A stretch of 64,000 nt of DNA from Novosphingobium sp. KA1. GTDB lineage: Bacteria; Pseudomonadota; Alphaproteobacteria; Sphingomonadales; Sphingomonadaceae. The position numbers were made by a program, and so were the translations under genes. Below are positions 10,876 to 19,751 of this stretch, in pieces. The notes below the pieces were generated by a model. It was not told the DNA's origin, ran no database searches, and worked only from the letters and a program-made list of their open reading frames with translations. The stretch covers positions 3,063,001-3,127,000 of the forward strand of contig NZ_CP021247.1 of assembly GCF_017309955.1 (NCBI RefSeq), in the 5' to 3' direction. Numbering within the stretch: the first letter of the stretch is position 1; each line of letters begins with the position of its first letter.

Positions 10876-11177
10876 TCGGCGTCGAACATTACGTGGTCGT
10901 GAGCTCGATCCTCTTCGTGCTCGGCGTCCTCGGCATCTTCCTCAACCGCAAGAACGTCATCGTTCTGCTCATGGCGATCGAACTGATCCTGCTTGCGGTC
11001 AACCTTAACCTCGTCGCGTTCAGCGCCGCCCTGCACGACCTCACGGGTCAGATCTTCGCGATGTTCGTGCTTACGGTTGCCGCCGGCGAGGCCGCAGTGG
11101 GGCTTGCAATCCTCGTGATCTACTTCCGTGGCCGCGGCACCATTGCCGTCGACGACGTCAACCGGATGAAGGGATAA
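10872..11177 (+). CDS. nuoK: NADH-quinone oxidoreductase subunit K
   Basis: Mrp-related three-helix subunit of the proton path. The 101-residue protein has the membrane-embedded glutamates in [15 protein letters not shown] (near 36) and [12 protein letters not shown] (near 72). It starts with GTG at 10872, overlapping the nuoJ stop. Confidence 0.97.
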   Translation: MIGVEHYVVVSSILFVLGVLGIFLNRKNVIVLLMAIELILLAVNLNLVAFSAALHDLTGQIFAMFVLTVAAGEAAVGLAILVIYFRGRGTIAVDDVNRMKG

Positions 11178-11181
11178 GGCC

Positions 11182-13278
11182 TTGCAGTCGATCCTGATCA
11201 TCGTCTTCCTGCCATTATTGGCAGCGATCATCGCCGGGCTGGGTAACAAGCAGCTCGGCAACGTCGCCGCGAAGTCTCTCACGACGGGCGCACTCTTCGT
11301 GTCGTGCGCCCTGTCGTGGCCGATCTTCCTCCAGTTCCTCGGCGGTCACGCCGAAGCCAGCGTCGTTCCGGTCCTCAAGTGGGTCCAGTCCGGCGCCATG
11401 ACCTTCGACTGGGCACTGCGTGTCGACACGCTGACCGCCGTCATGCTGGTGGTCATCACCTCGGTTTCCGCGCTCGTGCATCTCTATTCGTGGGGCTACA
11501 TGAGCGAGGAGCCGGATCAGCCGCGCTTCTTCGCGTACCTGTCGCTGTTCACGTTCGCCATGCTCATGCTGGTGACCGCGGACAACCTGGTGCAGATGTT
11601 CTTCGGTTGGGAAGGCGTGGGCCTGGCCTCGTACCTTCTGATCGGCTTCTGGTTCCGCAAGCCTTCGGCCGGCGCTGCCGCGATCAAGGCCTTTGTGGTC
11701 AACCGCGTCGGTGACCTTGGCTTCATGCTCGGCATCTTCGGTACGTATCTGGTGTTCGGCACGGTCTCGATCCCCGAGATCCTGCATGCCGCGCCCGGCA
11801 TGGCCGGTTCGACCATCGGCTTCCTCGGTGCCCGTTTCGACACCATGACGGTGATCTGCATCCTGCTGTTCATCGGCGCGATGGGTAAGTCGGCGCAGCT
11901 CGGTCTGCACACCTGGCTTCCGGACGCGATGGAAGGCCCGACCCCGGTGTCGGCGCTGATCCACGCGGCCACCATGGTCACCGCCGGCGTCTTCATGGTC
12001 TGCCGTCTCTCGCCGATGTTCGAAACCAGCGAAACCGCGATGCACATCGTCGCTTTCGTCGGCGCCTGCACCTGCTTCTTTGCTGCCACCGTGGGTTGCA
12101 CCCAGTGGGACATCAAGCGCGTGATCGCGTATTCGACCTGCTCGCAGCTCGGCTACATGTTCTTCGCCGCTGGCGTCGGCGCTTATGGCGCGGCCATGTT
12201 CCACCTGTTCACGCACGCTTTCTTCAAGGCGCTGCTGTTCCTCGGTGCCGGTTCGGTCATCCACTCGATGCACCACGAACAGGACATGCGTTTCTACGGC
12301 GGTCTGCGTAAGCACATCCCGATCACCTTCTGGGCGATGACGGCGGGTACGCTGGCCATCACCGGCGTCGGTGTTGCTGGTTTCGCCGGTTTCGCAGGCT
12401 TCCACTCGAAGGACGCAATCCTCGAAGCGGCCTTCGGTTCGGGCTCGCAGGTTGGCGGTTTCGCCTTCTGGATGGGCATCGCTGCCGCGCTCATGACGAG
12501 CTTCTATTCGTGGCGCCTGGTCTTCCTGACCTTCTTCGGCAAGCCGCGCTGGATCCAGTCGGAGCACATTCAGCACGCCGTTCATGACGCACACGGTCAC
12601 GACGATCATGCCCATGATGCCCATGCGCACGACGACCATGCAGACGATGCGCATGCCCATGCCGCTCCCGAACTCGGTTCGCGCGGTCCGGACTATTCGC
12701 AGCACGGCGACGGTACGGGTGGCTACCACCCGCACGAAAGCCCGCTGGTGATGCTGCTGCCGCTGATCATTCTCTCGATGGGTGCGATCTTTGCCGGTTA
12801 CGTGTTCCAGCACGCCTTCGTCTCGGAAGGTGAGGGCGAGTTCTGGAAGGGCGCACTGGTCTTCCACGAACACCTGATCCACGCCATGCACGGCGTCCCG
12901 ACCTGGGTGAAGTGGGCGCCGTTCACGGTGATGGCGCTGGGCCTGCTGACCGCATGGTACGGCTACATGAAGAACCTTTCGTTCCCCAAGGCAGTCGCCG
13001 CACAGCTCGGGCCGGTCTACACCTTCGTGTACCGCAAGTGGATGTTCGACGAACTCTACAACACGATCTTTGTCCGTCCCGCCTTCTGGTTCGGCAACGT
13101 GTTCTGGAAGGTCCTGGATATCGGCGTGATCGACAAGTTCGGTCCCGACGGTGCGGCCTGGGTGGTCGCGAAGGGTTCGACTTACGCGCAGAAGGTCCAG
13201 TCGGGCTATCTGTACAGCTACGCTCTTGTCATGCTGATCGGCGTCGTAGCCGCCATCAGCTGGGTGATCGCGGGATAA
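11182..13278 (+). CDS. nuoL: NADH-quinone oxidoreductase subunit L, with a His/Asp-rich loop
   Basis: Distal antiporter-like proton-pumping subunit. The 698-residue protein has 14 or more transmembrane helices, the conserved [16 protein letters not shown] stretch near residue 145, and lysine/glutamate residues in membrane-embedded helices. It starts with TTG at 11182. Unusual: residues about 463-494 form a run rich in His and Asp/Ala ([18 protein letters not shown] and on), in the polar loop before the last helices and the lateral helix. It looks like a metal-binding insertion. Confidence 0.96.
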   Translation: MQSILIIVFLPLLAAIIAGLGNKQLGNVAAKSLTTGALFVSCALSWPIFLQFLGGHAEASVVPVLKWVQSGAMTFDWALRVDTLTAVMLVVITSVSALVHLYSWGYMSEEPDQPRFFAYLSLFTFAMLMLVTADNLVQMFFGWEGVGLASYLLIGFWFRKPSAGAAAIKAFVVNRVGDLGFMLGIFGTYLVFGTVSIPEILHAAPGMAGSTIGFLGARFDTMTVICILLFIGAMGKSAQLGLHTWLPDAMEGPTPVSALIHAATMVTAGVFMVCRLSPMFETSETAMHIVAFVGACTCFFAATVGCTQWDIKRVIAYSTCSQLGYMFFAAGVGAYGAAMFHLFTHAFFKALLFLGAGSVIHSMHHEQDMRFYGGLRKHIPITFWAMTAGTLAITGVGVAGFAGFAGFHSKDAILEAAFGSGSQVGGFAFWMGIAAALMTSFYSWRLVFLTFFGKPRWIQSEHIQHAVHDAHGHDDHAHDAHAHDDHADDAHAHAAPELGSRGPDYSQHGDGTGGYHPHESPLVMLLPLIILSMGAIFAGYVFQHAFVSEGEGEFWKGALVFHEHLIHAMHGVPTWVKWAPFTVMALGLLTAWYGYMKNLSFPKAVAAQLGPVYTFVYRKWMFDELYNTIFVRPAFWFGNVFWKVLDIGVIDKFGPDGAAWVVAKGSTYAQKVQSGYLYSYALVMLIGVVAAISWVIAG

Positions 13279-13279
13279 G

Positions 13280-14818
13280 ATGATGAGTGGTTTTCCGATC
13301 CTCAGTCTGATGCTGTTAGTGCCGCTCGCGGCGGCACTGGCTTGCCTCTACCTTGATGCCAAATCGGCCCGTGTCGTGGCGCTTGTCGCCACGCTCGTGG
13401 ACCTTGCACTTGGCATCGTCCTCTGGATGAACTTCGATATCGGCGGCGCGCAGTGGCAGTTCCAGGAGCGGCATGAGCTGTTCTCGGGCTTCTCCTACGC
13501 CCTCGGTATCGACGGTATCGCCTTGCTTCTGATCATGCTTTCCGTGTTCCTCATGCCGATCTGCATCGGCGCGAGCTGGAATTCGGTCGAGAAGCGCGTC
13601 GGCGAATATATGGCTGCCTTCCTGCTCGTTGAAACGCTGATGATCGGCGTGTTCGTGGCTCAGGACATCTTCCTGTTCTACATGTTCTTCGAAGCAGGCC
13701 TGATCCCGATGTACCTGATCATCGGCATCTGGGGCGGCGTGGACCGTATCTACGCCTCGTACAAGTTCTTCCTCTATACGCTGCTCGGCTCGGTGCTGAT
13801 GCTCGTGGCGATGCTGTGGATGGTCCACACCGCCGGCACGACCTCGGTCCCCGAACTGATGAACTACGACTTCGATCCGAAGGTCCAGACCTGGCTCTGG
13901 CTCGCCTTCTTCGCCAGCTTCGCGGTGAAGATGCCGATGTGGCCGGTCCACACCTGGCTTCCGGCGGCGCACGTTCAGGCGCCGACCGCAGGCTCGGTGA
14001 TCCTCGCCGGCGTGCTGCTGAAGATGGGTGGCTACGGCTTCATCCGCTTCTCGCTGCCGATGTTCCCCGAAGCCTCGGCCTATTTCGCGCCGCTGGTGTG
14101 GGGCCTGTCGATGGCCGCTGTCGTCATCACCTCGCTCATCGCGCTGGTGCAGGACGACATGAAGAAGCTGATCGCCTATTCGTCGGTCGCCCATATGGCG
14201 ATCGTGACCATCGGTCTCTTCGCCTTCAATCCGCAGGGCCTCGAAGGCTCGATGCTGGTCATGCTCAGCCACGGTCTCGTTTCGGGCGCGCTGTTCCTCT
14301 GCGTCGGCATCATCTACGACCGCCTGCACACCCGTGAGATCGCCCGTTACGGCGGCCTCGCCATCAACATGCCGCGTTACGCGCTGTTCTTTCTGCTCTT
14401 CACGATGGCCTCGATCGGCCTTCCGGGCACCAGCGGTTTCGTCGGCGAATTCCTGAGCCTTGGCGGTATCTACCAGGCATCGAGCTGGACGGCGCTGATC
14501 TGCACCACCGGTATCATCCTGGGCGCTGCCTACATGCTCTACCTCTATCGCCGTGTCGTCTTTGGCGACCAGAAGAATGCCGATGCCGCCGCCATGGTGG
14601 ACCTCGACGCCCGCGAACTGATCATGGTCGGTGCGCTCGGTCTCGCGGTGCTGTGGATGGGCGTTTATCCTGAGAGCTTCATTGCTCCGATGCGCGCGGA
14701 CATCGCCGCGCTCGACGCCCGGCTCGCTCGCGCAAAGCCGGAAGGAGACGCCAAGTTGGCCATGGGCAAGCAAAAGCCTGCGCACGAAGAAGCAGCTGCG
14801 CATGAGGGGGCACACTGA
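13280..14818 (+). CDS. nuoM: NADH-quinone oxidoreductase subunit M
   Basis: Central antiporter-like proton pump of complex I, 512 residues with about 14 hydrophobic helices. Conserved elements are FYMFFEAGLIPMYLIIG near residue 135 (with the key Glu) and KMPMWPVHTWLPAAHVQAPT near 215-235. The last 35 residues are polar and His/Glu-rich. A second ATG directly follows the first (13283). It shares one base with nuoN. Confidence 0.97.
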   Translation: MMSGFPILSLMLLVPLAAALACLYLDAKSARVVALVATLVDLALGIVLWMNFDIGGAQWQFQERHELFSGFSYALGIDGIALLLIMLSVFLMPICIGASWNSVEKRVGEYMAAFLLVETLMIGVFVAQDIFLFYMFFEAGLIPMYLIIGIWGGVDRIYASYKFFLYTLLGSVLMLVAMLWMVHTAGTTSVPELMNYDFDPKVQTWLWLAFFASFAVKMPMWPVHTWLPAAHVQAPTAGSVILAGVLLKMGGYGFIRFSLPMFPEASAYFAPLVWGLSMAAVVITSLIALVQDDMKKLIAYSSVAHMAIVTIGLFAFNPQGLEGSMLVMLSHGLVSGALFLCVGIIYDRLHTREIARYGGLAINMPRYALFFLLFTMASIGLPGTSGFVGEFLSLGGIYQASSWTALICTTGIILGAAYMLYLYRRVVFGDQKNADAAAMVDLDARELIMVGALGLAVLWMGVYPESFIAPMRADIAALDARLARAKPEGDAKLAMGKQKPAHEEAAAHEGAH

Positions 14819-16281
14819 TGGACTGGTCACAGTCGCTGCGCCTGATCGCGCCGGAAGAAACGCTTAGCATCGCAAGCCTGGTCTTGCTCCTTGTCGCCGC
14901 CTGGGGCGGTGACAAGGCCTCCAAGCTGATCTCCGTTCTCGCCGTGGCGGCGCTTGTCGCCGCCGGTGTCCTGGTCGCCCCCGCCCTGTGCGGTGGTGCC
15001 ATGGGTACCGAGACTTTCGCCTTCTACGGTCAGTTCAAGGCTGACGCCTTTGCGTCCTTCGCCAAGGTCCTGATCTACATTTCGGCCGCCGTTTCACTGG
15101 TGGTCGCGCCGAAGTTCTTTGATCGCTTCAACGCGATGCGCGCCGAATATCCGGTGCTCGTTCTGCTGGCGACGATCGGCATGAGCATGATGGTTTCGGC
15201 AACGAACCTCATCACGCTCTACATCGGCCTCGAAATGAACTCGCTCGCCGCCTATGTGCTGGCAGCCTTCCTGCGTACCGATGGCCGTTCGGCCGAAGCG
15301 GGCCTCAAGTACTTCGTGCTCGGCGCGCTGGCCTCGGGCATCCTGCTTTACGGCATGAGCCTGACGTACGGCTTTGCCGGCACCACTTCGTTCGACGGTA
15401 TCAGCGCCTCGATGGCGCACGGCCTTTCGAATGGCGCGCTGTTCGGCCTGGTCTTCGTCTTTGCCGGTCTTGCCTTCAAGATCAGTGCCGTGCCGTTCCA
15501 CATGTGGACCCCCGACGTCTACGAAGGCGCACCGACCCCGGTGACCACGCTCTTCGCCACGGCCCCCAAGGTCGCGGCGATGGCACTCACCATGCGTGTC
15601 GCCATCGAGGCGTTCGGCGACCAGGCCCACGCCTGGCAGCAGATCATCGTCTTCGCGGCACTGGCCTCGATCATTGTCGGTGCTCTTGGTGCCATCCGCC
15701 AGTCGAACATCAAGCGACTGATGGCGTACTCCTCGATCAACAACGTCGGCTTCATGCTGGTCGGCCTTGCCGTCGCCACGCCTCAGGGTATCTCGGCCAT
15801 GCTGTTCTACCTCGCGATCTACGTCGCGATGTCGGTCGGCGGCTTCGCGATGATCCTGATGCTCACCGACGAGAACGGCAACCAGGTCGAGGACCTGAGC
15901 AAGATGGCCGGTCTGTCGCGCACCCGTCCGGGTCTGGCGCTGGGCCTTGCCATGATCATGTTCAGCCTTGCCGGTATCCCGCCGATGTTCGGCTTCTGGG
16001 GCAAGTTCCTGGTCTTCAAGGCAGCCGTCGACGGCGGCATGATCGCGCTCGCGGCGCTGGGCTTCGCGGCCTCGGTGATCGGTGCGTTCTACTACCTCAA
16101 GGTCGTCAAGGTCATGTACTTCGACGAACCCGCTGACGTCGTGAAGGGCGAGAGCGATATCTGGCACAAGCTGATCCTGTTCGGCTCGTGCCTGGTCATC
16201 TCGCCGCTCGGCTTCTTCCTCACCAAGTGGCTGGGCCATCTGGCCGACACGGCCGCTGCGGCCCTCTTCACCGCCCTTTGA
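14818..16281 (+). CDS. nuoN: NADH-quinone oxidoreductase subunit N
   Basis: Antiporter-like subunit of the membrane arm, 487 residues and about 14 hydrophobic helices. Family landmarks are LYIGLEMNSLAAYVLAAF near residue 140 and FKISAVPFHMWTPDVYEGAP near 225. It is the last of the 14 complex I genes. Its stop overlaps the TTG start of birA, so the transcript and probably translation continue into the next genes. Confidence 0.97.
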   Translation: MDWSQSLRLIAPEETLSIASLVLLLVAAWGGDKASKLISVLAVAALVAAGVLVAPALCGGAMGTETFAFYGQFKADAFASFAKVLIYISAAVSLVVAPKFFDRFNAMRAEYPVLVLLATIGMSMMVSATNLITLYIGLEMNSLAAYVLAAFLRTDGRSAEAGLKYFVLGALASGILLYGMSLTYGFAGTTSFDGISASMAHGLSNGALFGLVFVFAGLAFKISAVPFHMWTPDVYEGAPTPVTTLFATAPKVAAMALTMRVAIEAFGDQAHAWQQIIVFAALASIIVGALGAIRQSNIKRLMAYSSINNVGFMLVGLAVATPQGISAMLFYLAIYVAMSVGGFAMILMLTDENGNQVEDLSKMAGLSRTRPGLALGLAMIMFSLAGIPPMFGFWGKFLVFKAAVDGGMIALAALGFAASVIGAFYYLKVVKVMYFDEPADVVKGESDIWHKLILFGSCLVISPLGFFLTKWLGHLADTAAAALFTAL

Positions 16282-16991
16282 TCGAGGTCGTTGAAGAGAC
16301 GGCTTCGACCAATGCGGATCTCGTCCGGCGCCTCGGCGCCGGCGAGAGCATTGACGAAGGTTTCTGGCTGCGCGCGGTGCGACAGAGCGCCGGGCGCGGC
16401 CGCCGGGGCAAGGCATGGTCCTCCCCCGAGGGCAATCTATACGCCAGCACCGTAGTCGCGCTCCGCGCCGGTGATCCGCCCGTCCACACGCTGGCCTTTG
16501 TCGCGGCGATCGCCGTTCGTGATCTCATCGTCTCGCTTTTACCTGCCGGGACAACGATCCAGCTCAAATGGCCGAACGACGTTCTTGTCGAAGGCGCCAA
16601 GATCAGCGGCATCCTGCTCGAACGCCGCAGCGATGATGTGATCGTCGGGATCGGCATCAATGTCGTCTCCGCCCCCGAACTGGCGGACCGCGCGACCACT
16701 TCCATTCAGGCTGCCCAAGGGCGCGCTGCAGACGCTCACGGCGTGCTGGAAATCCTGGCAGATGCGTTTGCCGAGCGTCTTGTGCAGTGGCGCAGCGAAG
16801 GGCTATCTGCCACGCTCAATGCCTGGCAGCAGGGGGCCTATCCGCAGGGAACGGCGCTGAAAGTCATGCTGGACGGGGAAGGGGAGGTGACCGGCACCTT
16901 TGCGGGGCTTGACCCGGACGGTGCTCTGCGCTTGCGTCTCGCGGATGCGAGCCTACGTGTCATCCATGCGGGCGACGTCTCGCTGGTCTGA
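16278..16991 (+). CDS. birA: biotin--[acetyl-CoA-carboxylase] ligase, no DNA-binding domain
   Basis: Activates biotin with ATP and attaches it to the carboxyl carrier protein. The 237-residue protein shows the biotinyl-AMP loop GRGRRGKAW (about 38-46) and the KWPNDV motif near 95, followed by GILLE and GIGINV strands. It lacks the N-terminal winged helix of E. coli BirA, so it is the monofunctional short type and not a repressor. The TTG at 16278 overlaps the nuoN stop. The longer frame to 16188 would sit inside nuoN and is rejected. Confidence 0.93.
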   Translation: MIEVVEETASTNADLVRRLGAGESIDEGFWLRAVRQSAGRGRRGKAWSSPEGNLYASTVVALRAGDPPVHTLAFVAAIAVRDLIVSLLPAGTTIQLKWPNDVLVEGAKISGILLERRSDDVIVGIGINVVSAPELADRATTSIQAAQGRAADAHGVLEILADAFAERLVQWRSEGLSATLNAWQQGAYPQGTALKVMLDGEGEVTGTFAGLDPDGALRLRLADASLRVIHAGDVSLV

Positions 16992-17001
16992 AGGAATTTC
17001 C

Positions 17002-17781
17002 ATGCTGCTCGCGATCGATGCCGGCAATACCAATGTCGTTTTCGCGCTGTTCGAAGGGCGCACGCTGCGCGGCCGCTGGCGTATCGCCACCGATCCGCGC
17101 CGGACGGGCGACGAATATGCGGTCTGGCTGATGCAACTCCTCTCGATCCGTGGGGTAGACCCCAAGGGCGTCGAGACGATCATCATCTCGACCGTGGTGC
17201 CGCGCGCGCTGCACAATCTCGAGATTCTCTGCCGCCATTACTTTGACGTCGAACCGCTGATCGCGGGGCGCGGCAAGGCGGAATACGGTATCGACATCGA
17301 TGTCGATCAGCCCAGTTCGCTGGGCGCCGACCGCGCCGTCAACGCCATCGCCGCGCATGAGCGCCATGGCGGTGACCTGATCGTGGTCGATTTCGGCACG
17401 GCAACGACATTCGACGTGGTGGACTATCACGGCGCCTACAAGGGCGGTATCATCGCGCCCGGCATCAACCTTTCGCTCGACGCACTGGTGGGCAATACCG
17501 CCAAGCTGCCGCGCATCGCGATTGCCGTGCCGGAAGGCAAGTCGGTGATCGGCCGCAATACCGAAGACCAGATGCTGATCGGGGTATTCTGGGGCTACGT
17601 GGCGATGATGGAAGGGCTGATCGCGCGCATGCGGGCCGAAATCGGCCGCCCCGCCAAAGTCATTGCAACGGGCGGCCTTGCCGTGCTGTTCGACAAGGCG
17701 ACCGATATTTTTGACGCCGTCGACGCCGATCTGACGTTGGAAGGCCTTGTTATTCTCGCCGAAAGGGCTGCGAAGAAGTGA
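17002..17781 (+). CDS. coaX: type III pantothenate kinase
   Basis: Catalyses the first step of coenzyme A synthesis, ATP-dependent phosphorylation of pantothenate. The 259-residue ASKHA-fold protein has the phosphate loop [14 protein letters not shown] (near residue 5), [13 protein letters not shown] (near 105) and [11 protein letters not shown] (near 128). The ATG at 17002 follows a GAAGGA ribosome-binding site. The longer in-frame ORF from 16900 overlaps birA and is not needed. GTGA overlap with the next gene. Confidence 0.96.
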   Translation: MLLAIDAGNTNVVFALFEGRTLRGRWRIATDPRRTGDEYAVWLMQLLSIRGVDPKGVETIIISTVVPRALHNLEILCRHYFDVEPLIAGRGKAEYGIDIDVDQPSSLGADRAVNAIAAHERHGGDLIVVDFGTATTFDVVDYHGAYKGGIIAPGINLSLDALVGNTAKLPRIAIAVPEGKSVIGRNTEDQMLIGVFWGYVAMMEGLIARMRAEIGRPAKVIATGGLAVLFDKATDIFDAVDADLTLEGLVILAERAAKK

Positions 17782-19403
17782 TTCCGGGTAACGAACTGCT
17801 GTTTTGTGCGCTGGGTGGGTCCGGCGAGATTGGCATGAACGTCAATCTCTATGGCTGCCAGGGCAAGTGGCTGATGGTCGATCTAGGCATGACCTTCGGC
17901 ATGAACGAATACCCGGGTGTCGATCTGGTGTTTGCCGACCTCGAATTCATCGAGGACGAGCGGGAGAACCTGCTCGGCATCGTGCTCACCCATGCCCATG
18001 AAGACCACATCGGCGCAGTGCCCTATTTCGCCGAGGAACTGGGCGTGCCGATCTATGCGACGCCCTTCACCGCGCGCCTTGTCGCGGCGAAGCTGGAAGA
18101 AGCGGGCATTCTGGGCGAGGTCGAGCTGATCGTGGTCGAAGACCTCGAACGGTTCGAACTGGGTCCCTTCGGTATCCGCTATGTTCCGCTGGCGCATTCG
18201 ATTGCCGAAGGCAACGCGCTGCTCATCGACACGCCTTACGGCAAGATTTTCCACACCGGTGACTGGAAGCTCGACGACGAGCCGCAAGTCGGCACGCCGG
18301 CGACCTCGCAGGAACTGAGGGCCATCGGTGACGAGGGCGTGCTGGCACTGGTCTGCGATTCGACCAACGTGTTCAATTCCAAGGCGTCGGGCTCTGAAGG
18401 CGAAGTTTATCGCGGCCTGCTGGAGGAAGTGAAGAAGCATCGCGGCAGGCGTGTGCTGGTCACGACCTTTGCCTCTAACGTCGCGCGGCTGCAGACGCTG
18501 GGCGACGTTGCCCGCAAGACCAACCGCAAGCTATGTGTGGCCGGGCGCTCGCTCGACCGTATCATCGAAACGGCCAAGGCCAGCGGTTATCTCGCAAAGT
18601 TGCCCGAACTGGTCGATCTCGACACGGCGATGGACTTGCCGCGCGGTGAGGTGCTGATCGTGGCGACGGGCGGGCAGGGCGAACCGCGCGCGGCCTTGGC
18701 GCGGATCTCCGAGGGCAACCATCCGATCAAGCTGGAAGCGGGCGATGTCGTGCTGTTCTCCAGCCGCCAGATCCCGGGCAACGAGATCCCGATCGGCCGG
18801 ATCCAGAACCGCCTGTCGGACGCGGGCATCGTCATCGTCACCGACCGTCAGAGCATGATCCACGTTTCCGGACATCCGGGGCGGCCGGAACTCGAAGCGC
18901 TTTATGGTTGGCTGCGGCCGGACATCCTCGTGCCCGTTCACGGCGAGGTGCGCCATATGCGCGAACAGGCCCGTCTGGGCCTTGCCAGCGGAATTCCCAA
19001 GGCGATCTTCCAGAAGAACGGTGACCTTGTTCGCCTGGCGCCGAGCCATCCCGGCAAGTTCGGGGAAGTGCGTTCCGGCCGTCTGGTGCTCGATGGTGAC
19101 ATCATCGCGCCCGCCGATGGCGATGCGATGGTGATGCGCCGCCGGATCTCCTTCAACGGCGTGGTTTCCGTCGCGGCGGATCGTAAGGGCCATGTGCAAG
19201 TGGCCGCCATCGGGCTTCCTCTCGACGAGGATTATCCCAAGTTTGTCGAGGAAGCACAGCGGGATGTGGCGGAGGCGCTGTCGCGCGCGAGGAAATCGGA
19301 CCGCGACGTGCGTGTGGAAGCCGCGCGCCTCGCAGCGCGGCGGGCGGCGACCCGTTGGTCGGGCAAGAAGCCGCAAGTGCAGGTCCTGCTGCTGGAGGAT
19401 TGA
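17778..19403 (+). CDS. rnj: ribonuclease J
   Basis: Metallo-beta-lactamase/beta-CASP nuclease with endo- and 5'-3' exonuclease activity in RNA decay and maturation. The 541-residue protein contains the zinc motif HAHEDH (His72, His74, Asp76, His77), a GDWKLDD loop near 155, the beta-CASP region, and the [11 protein letters not shown]is motif near 365. It starts with GTG at 17778, overlapping the coaX stop. Length matches the alphaproteobacterial form. Confidence 0.96.
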   Translation: MIPGNELLFCALGGSGEIGMNVNLYGCQGKWLMVDLGMTFGMNEYPGVDLVFADLEFIEDERENLLGIVLTHAHEDHIGAVPYFAEELGVPIYATPFTARLVAAKLEEAGILGEVELIVVEDLERFELGPFGIRYVPLAHSIAEGNALLIDTPYGKIFHTGDWKLDDEPQVGTPATSQELRAIGDEGVLALVCDSTNVFNSKASGSEGEVYRGLLEEVKKHRGRRVLVTTFASNVARLQTLGDVARKTNRKLCVAGRSLDRIIETAKASGYLAKLPELVDLDTAMDLPRGEVLIVATGGQGEPRAALARISEGNHPIKLEAGDVVLFSSRQIPGNEIPIGRIQNRLSDAGIVIVTDRQSMIHVSGHPGRPELEALYGWLRPDILVPVHGEVRHMREQARLGLASGIPKAIFQKNGDLVRLAPSHPGKFGEVRSGRLVLDGDIIAPADGDAMVMRRRISFNGVVSVAADRKGHVQVAAIGLPLDEDYPKFVEEAQRDVAEALSRARKSDRDVRVEAARLAARRAATRWSGKKPQVQVLLLED

Positions 19404-19406
19404 GCG

Positions 19407-19703
19407 ATGGCCATGCAATGGACTTCGATGGTGGCGATCTACGGCCTGTTCTGGGTTCTCAGTGCGTTCCTCGTCATGCCATTTGGCCTTCGTACGCCTG
19501 ACGAAGTGGACGGTTACCGGGTTGCGAAAGGCCATGCTACCAGCGCCCCGGTCAATTTCCGTCCGAAACGCATCGCCAAGCGCGCGACGGTTCTGGCGGT
19601 GGTCCTCTTCGGGCTCTATTACGCCAATTATGCCGAGCAGTGGATCACGGTGGACCAGCTCAATCTGCTGGGACGGCCGCCAGTCGAGGATCTGGGATAC
19701 TGA
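19407..19703 (+). CDS. DUF1467 family membrane protein
   Basis: A 98-residue protein with two hydrophobic helices (about 8-28 and 62-80) separated by the conserved polar loop LRTPDEVDGYRVAKGHATSAP, the signature of DUF1467 (split here by family convention). It lies 3 nt after rnj, a common arrangement in alphaproteobacteria, and is the last gene of the operon. Function unknown. Confidence 0.9.
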   Translation: MAMQWTSMVAIYGLFWVLSAFLVMPFGLRTPDEVDGYRVAKGHATSAPVNFRPKRIAKRATVLAVVLFGLYYANYAEQWITVDQLNLLGRPPVEDLGY

Positions 19704-19710
19704 ATGAAAG

Positions 19711-19741
19711 AAAAAAGGGCCCCGGAAACGGGGCCCTTTTT
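19711..19741. terminator. bidirectional intrinsic terminator
   Basis: Seven-base GC stem GGGCCCC (19717-19723) and GGGGCCC (19730-19736) around loop GGAAAC. It is followed by five T on the plus strand and preceded by six A, which read as T on the minus strand. It ends both the nuo-birA-coaX-rnj run and the convergent coiled-coil gene. Confidence 0.92.
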
Positions 19742-19751
19742 CGTGAAAGTG

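Noticed and set aside
11215..12891. 558-codon minus-strand frame over nuoL
   Set aside because: Antisense shadow, His/Arg/Glu-rich without motifs; nuoL is certain.
13316..14830. 504-codon minus-strand frame over nuoM
   Set aside because: Same reason; opposite strand is a complete NuoM.
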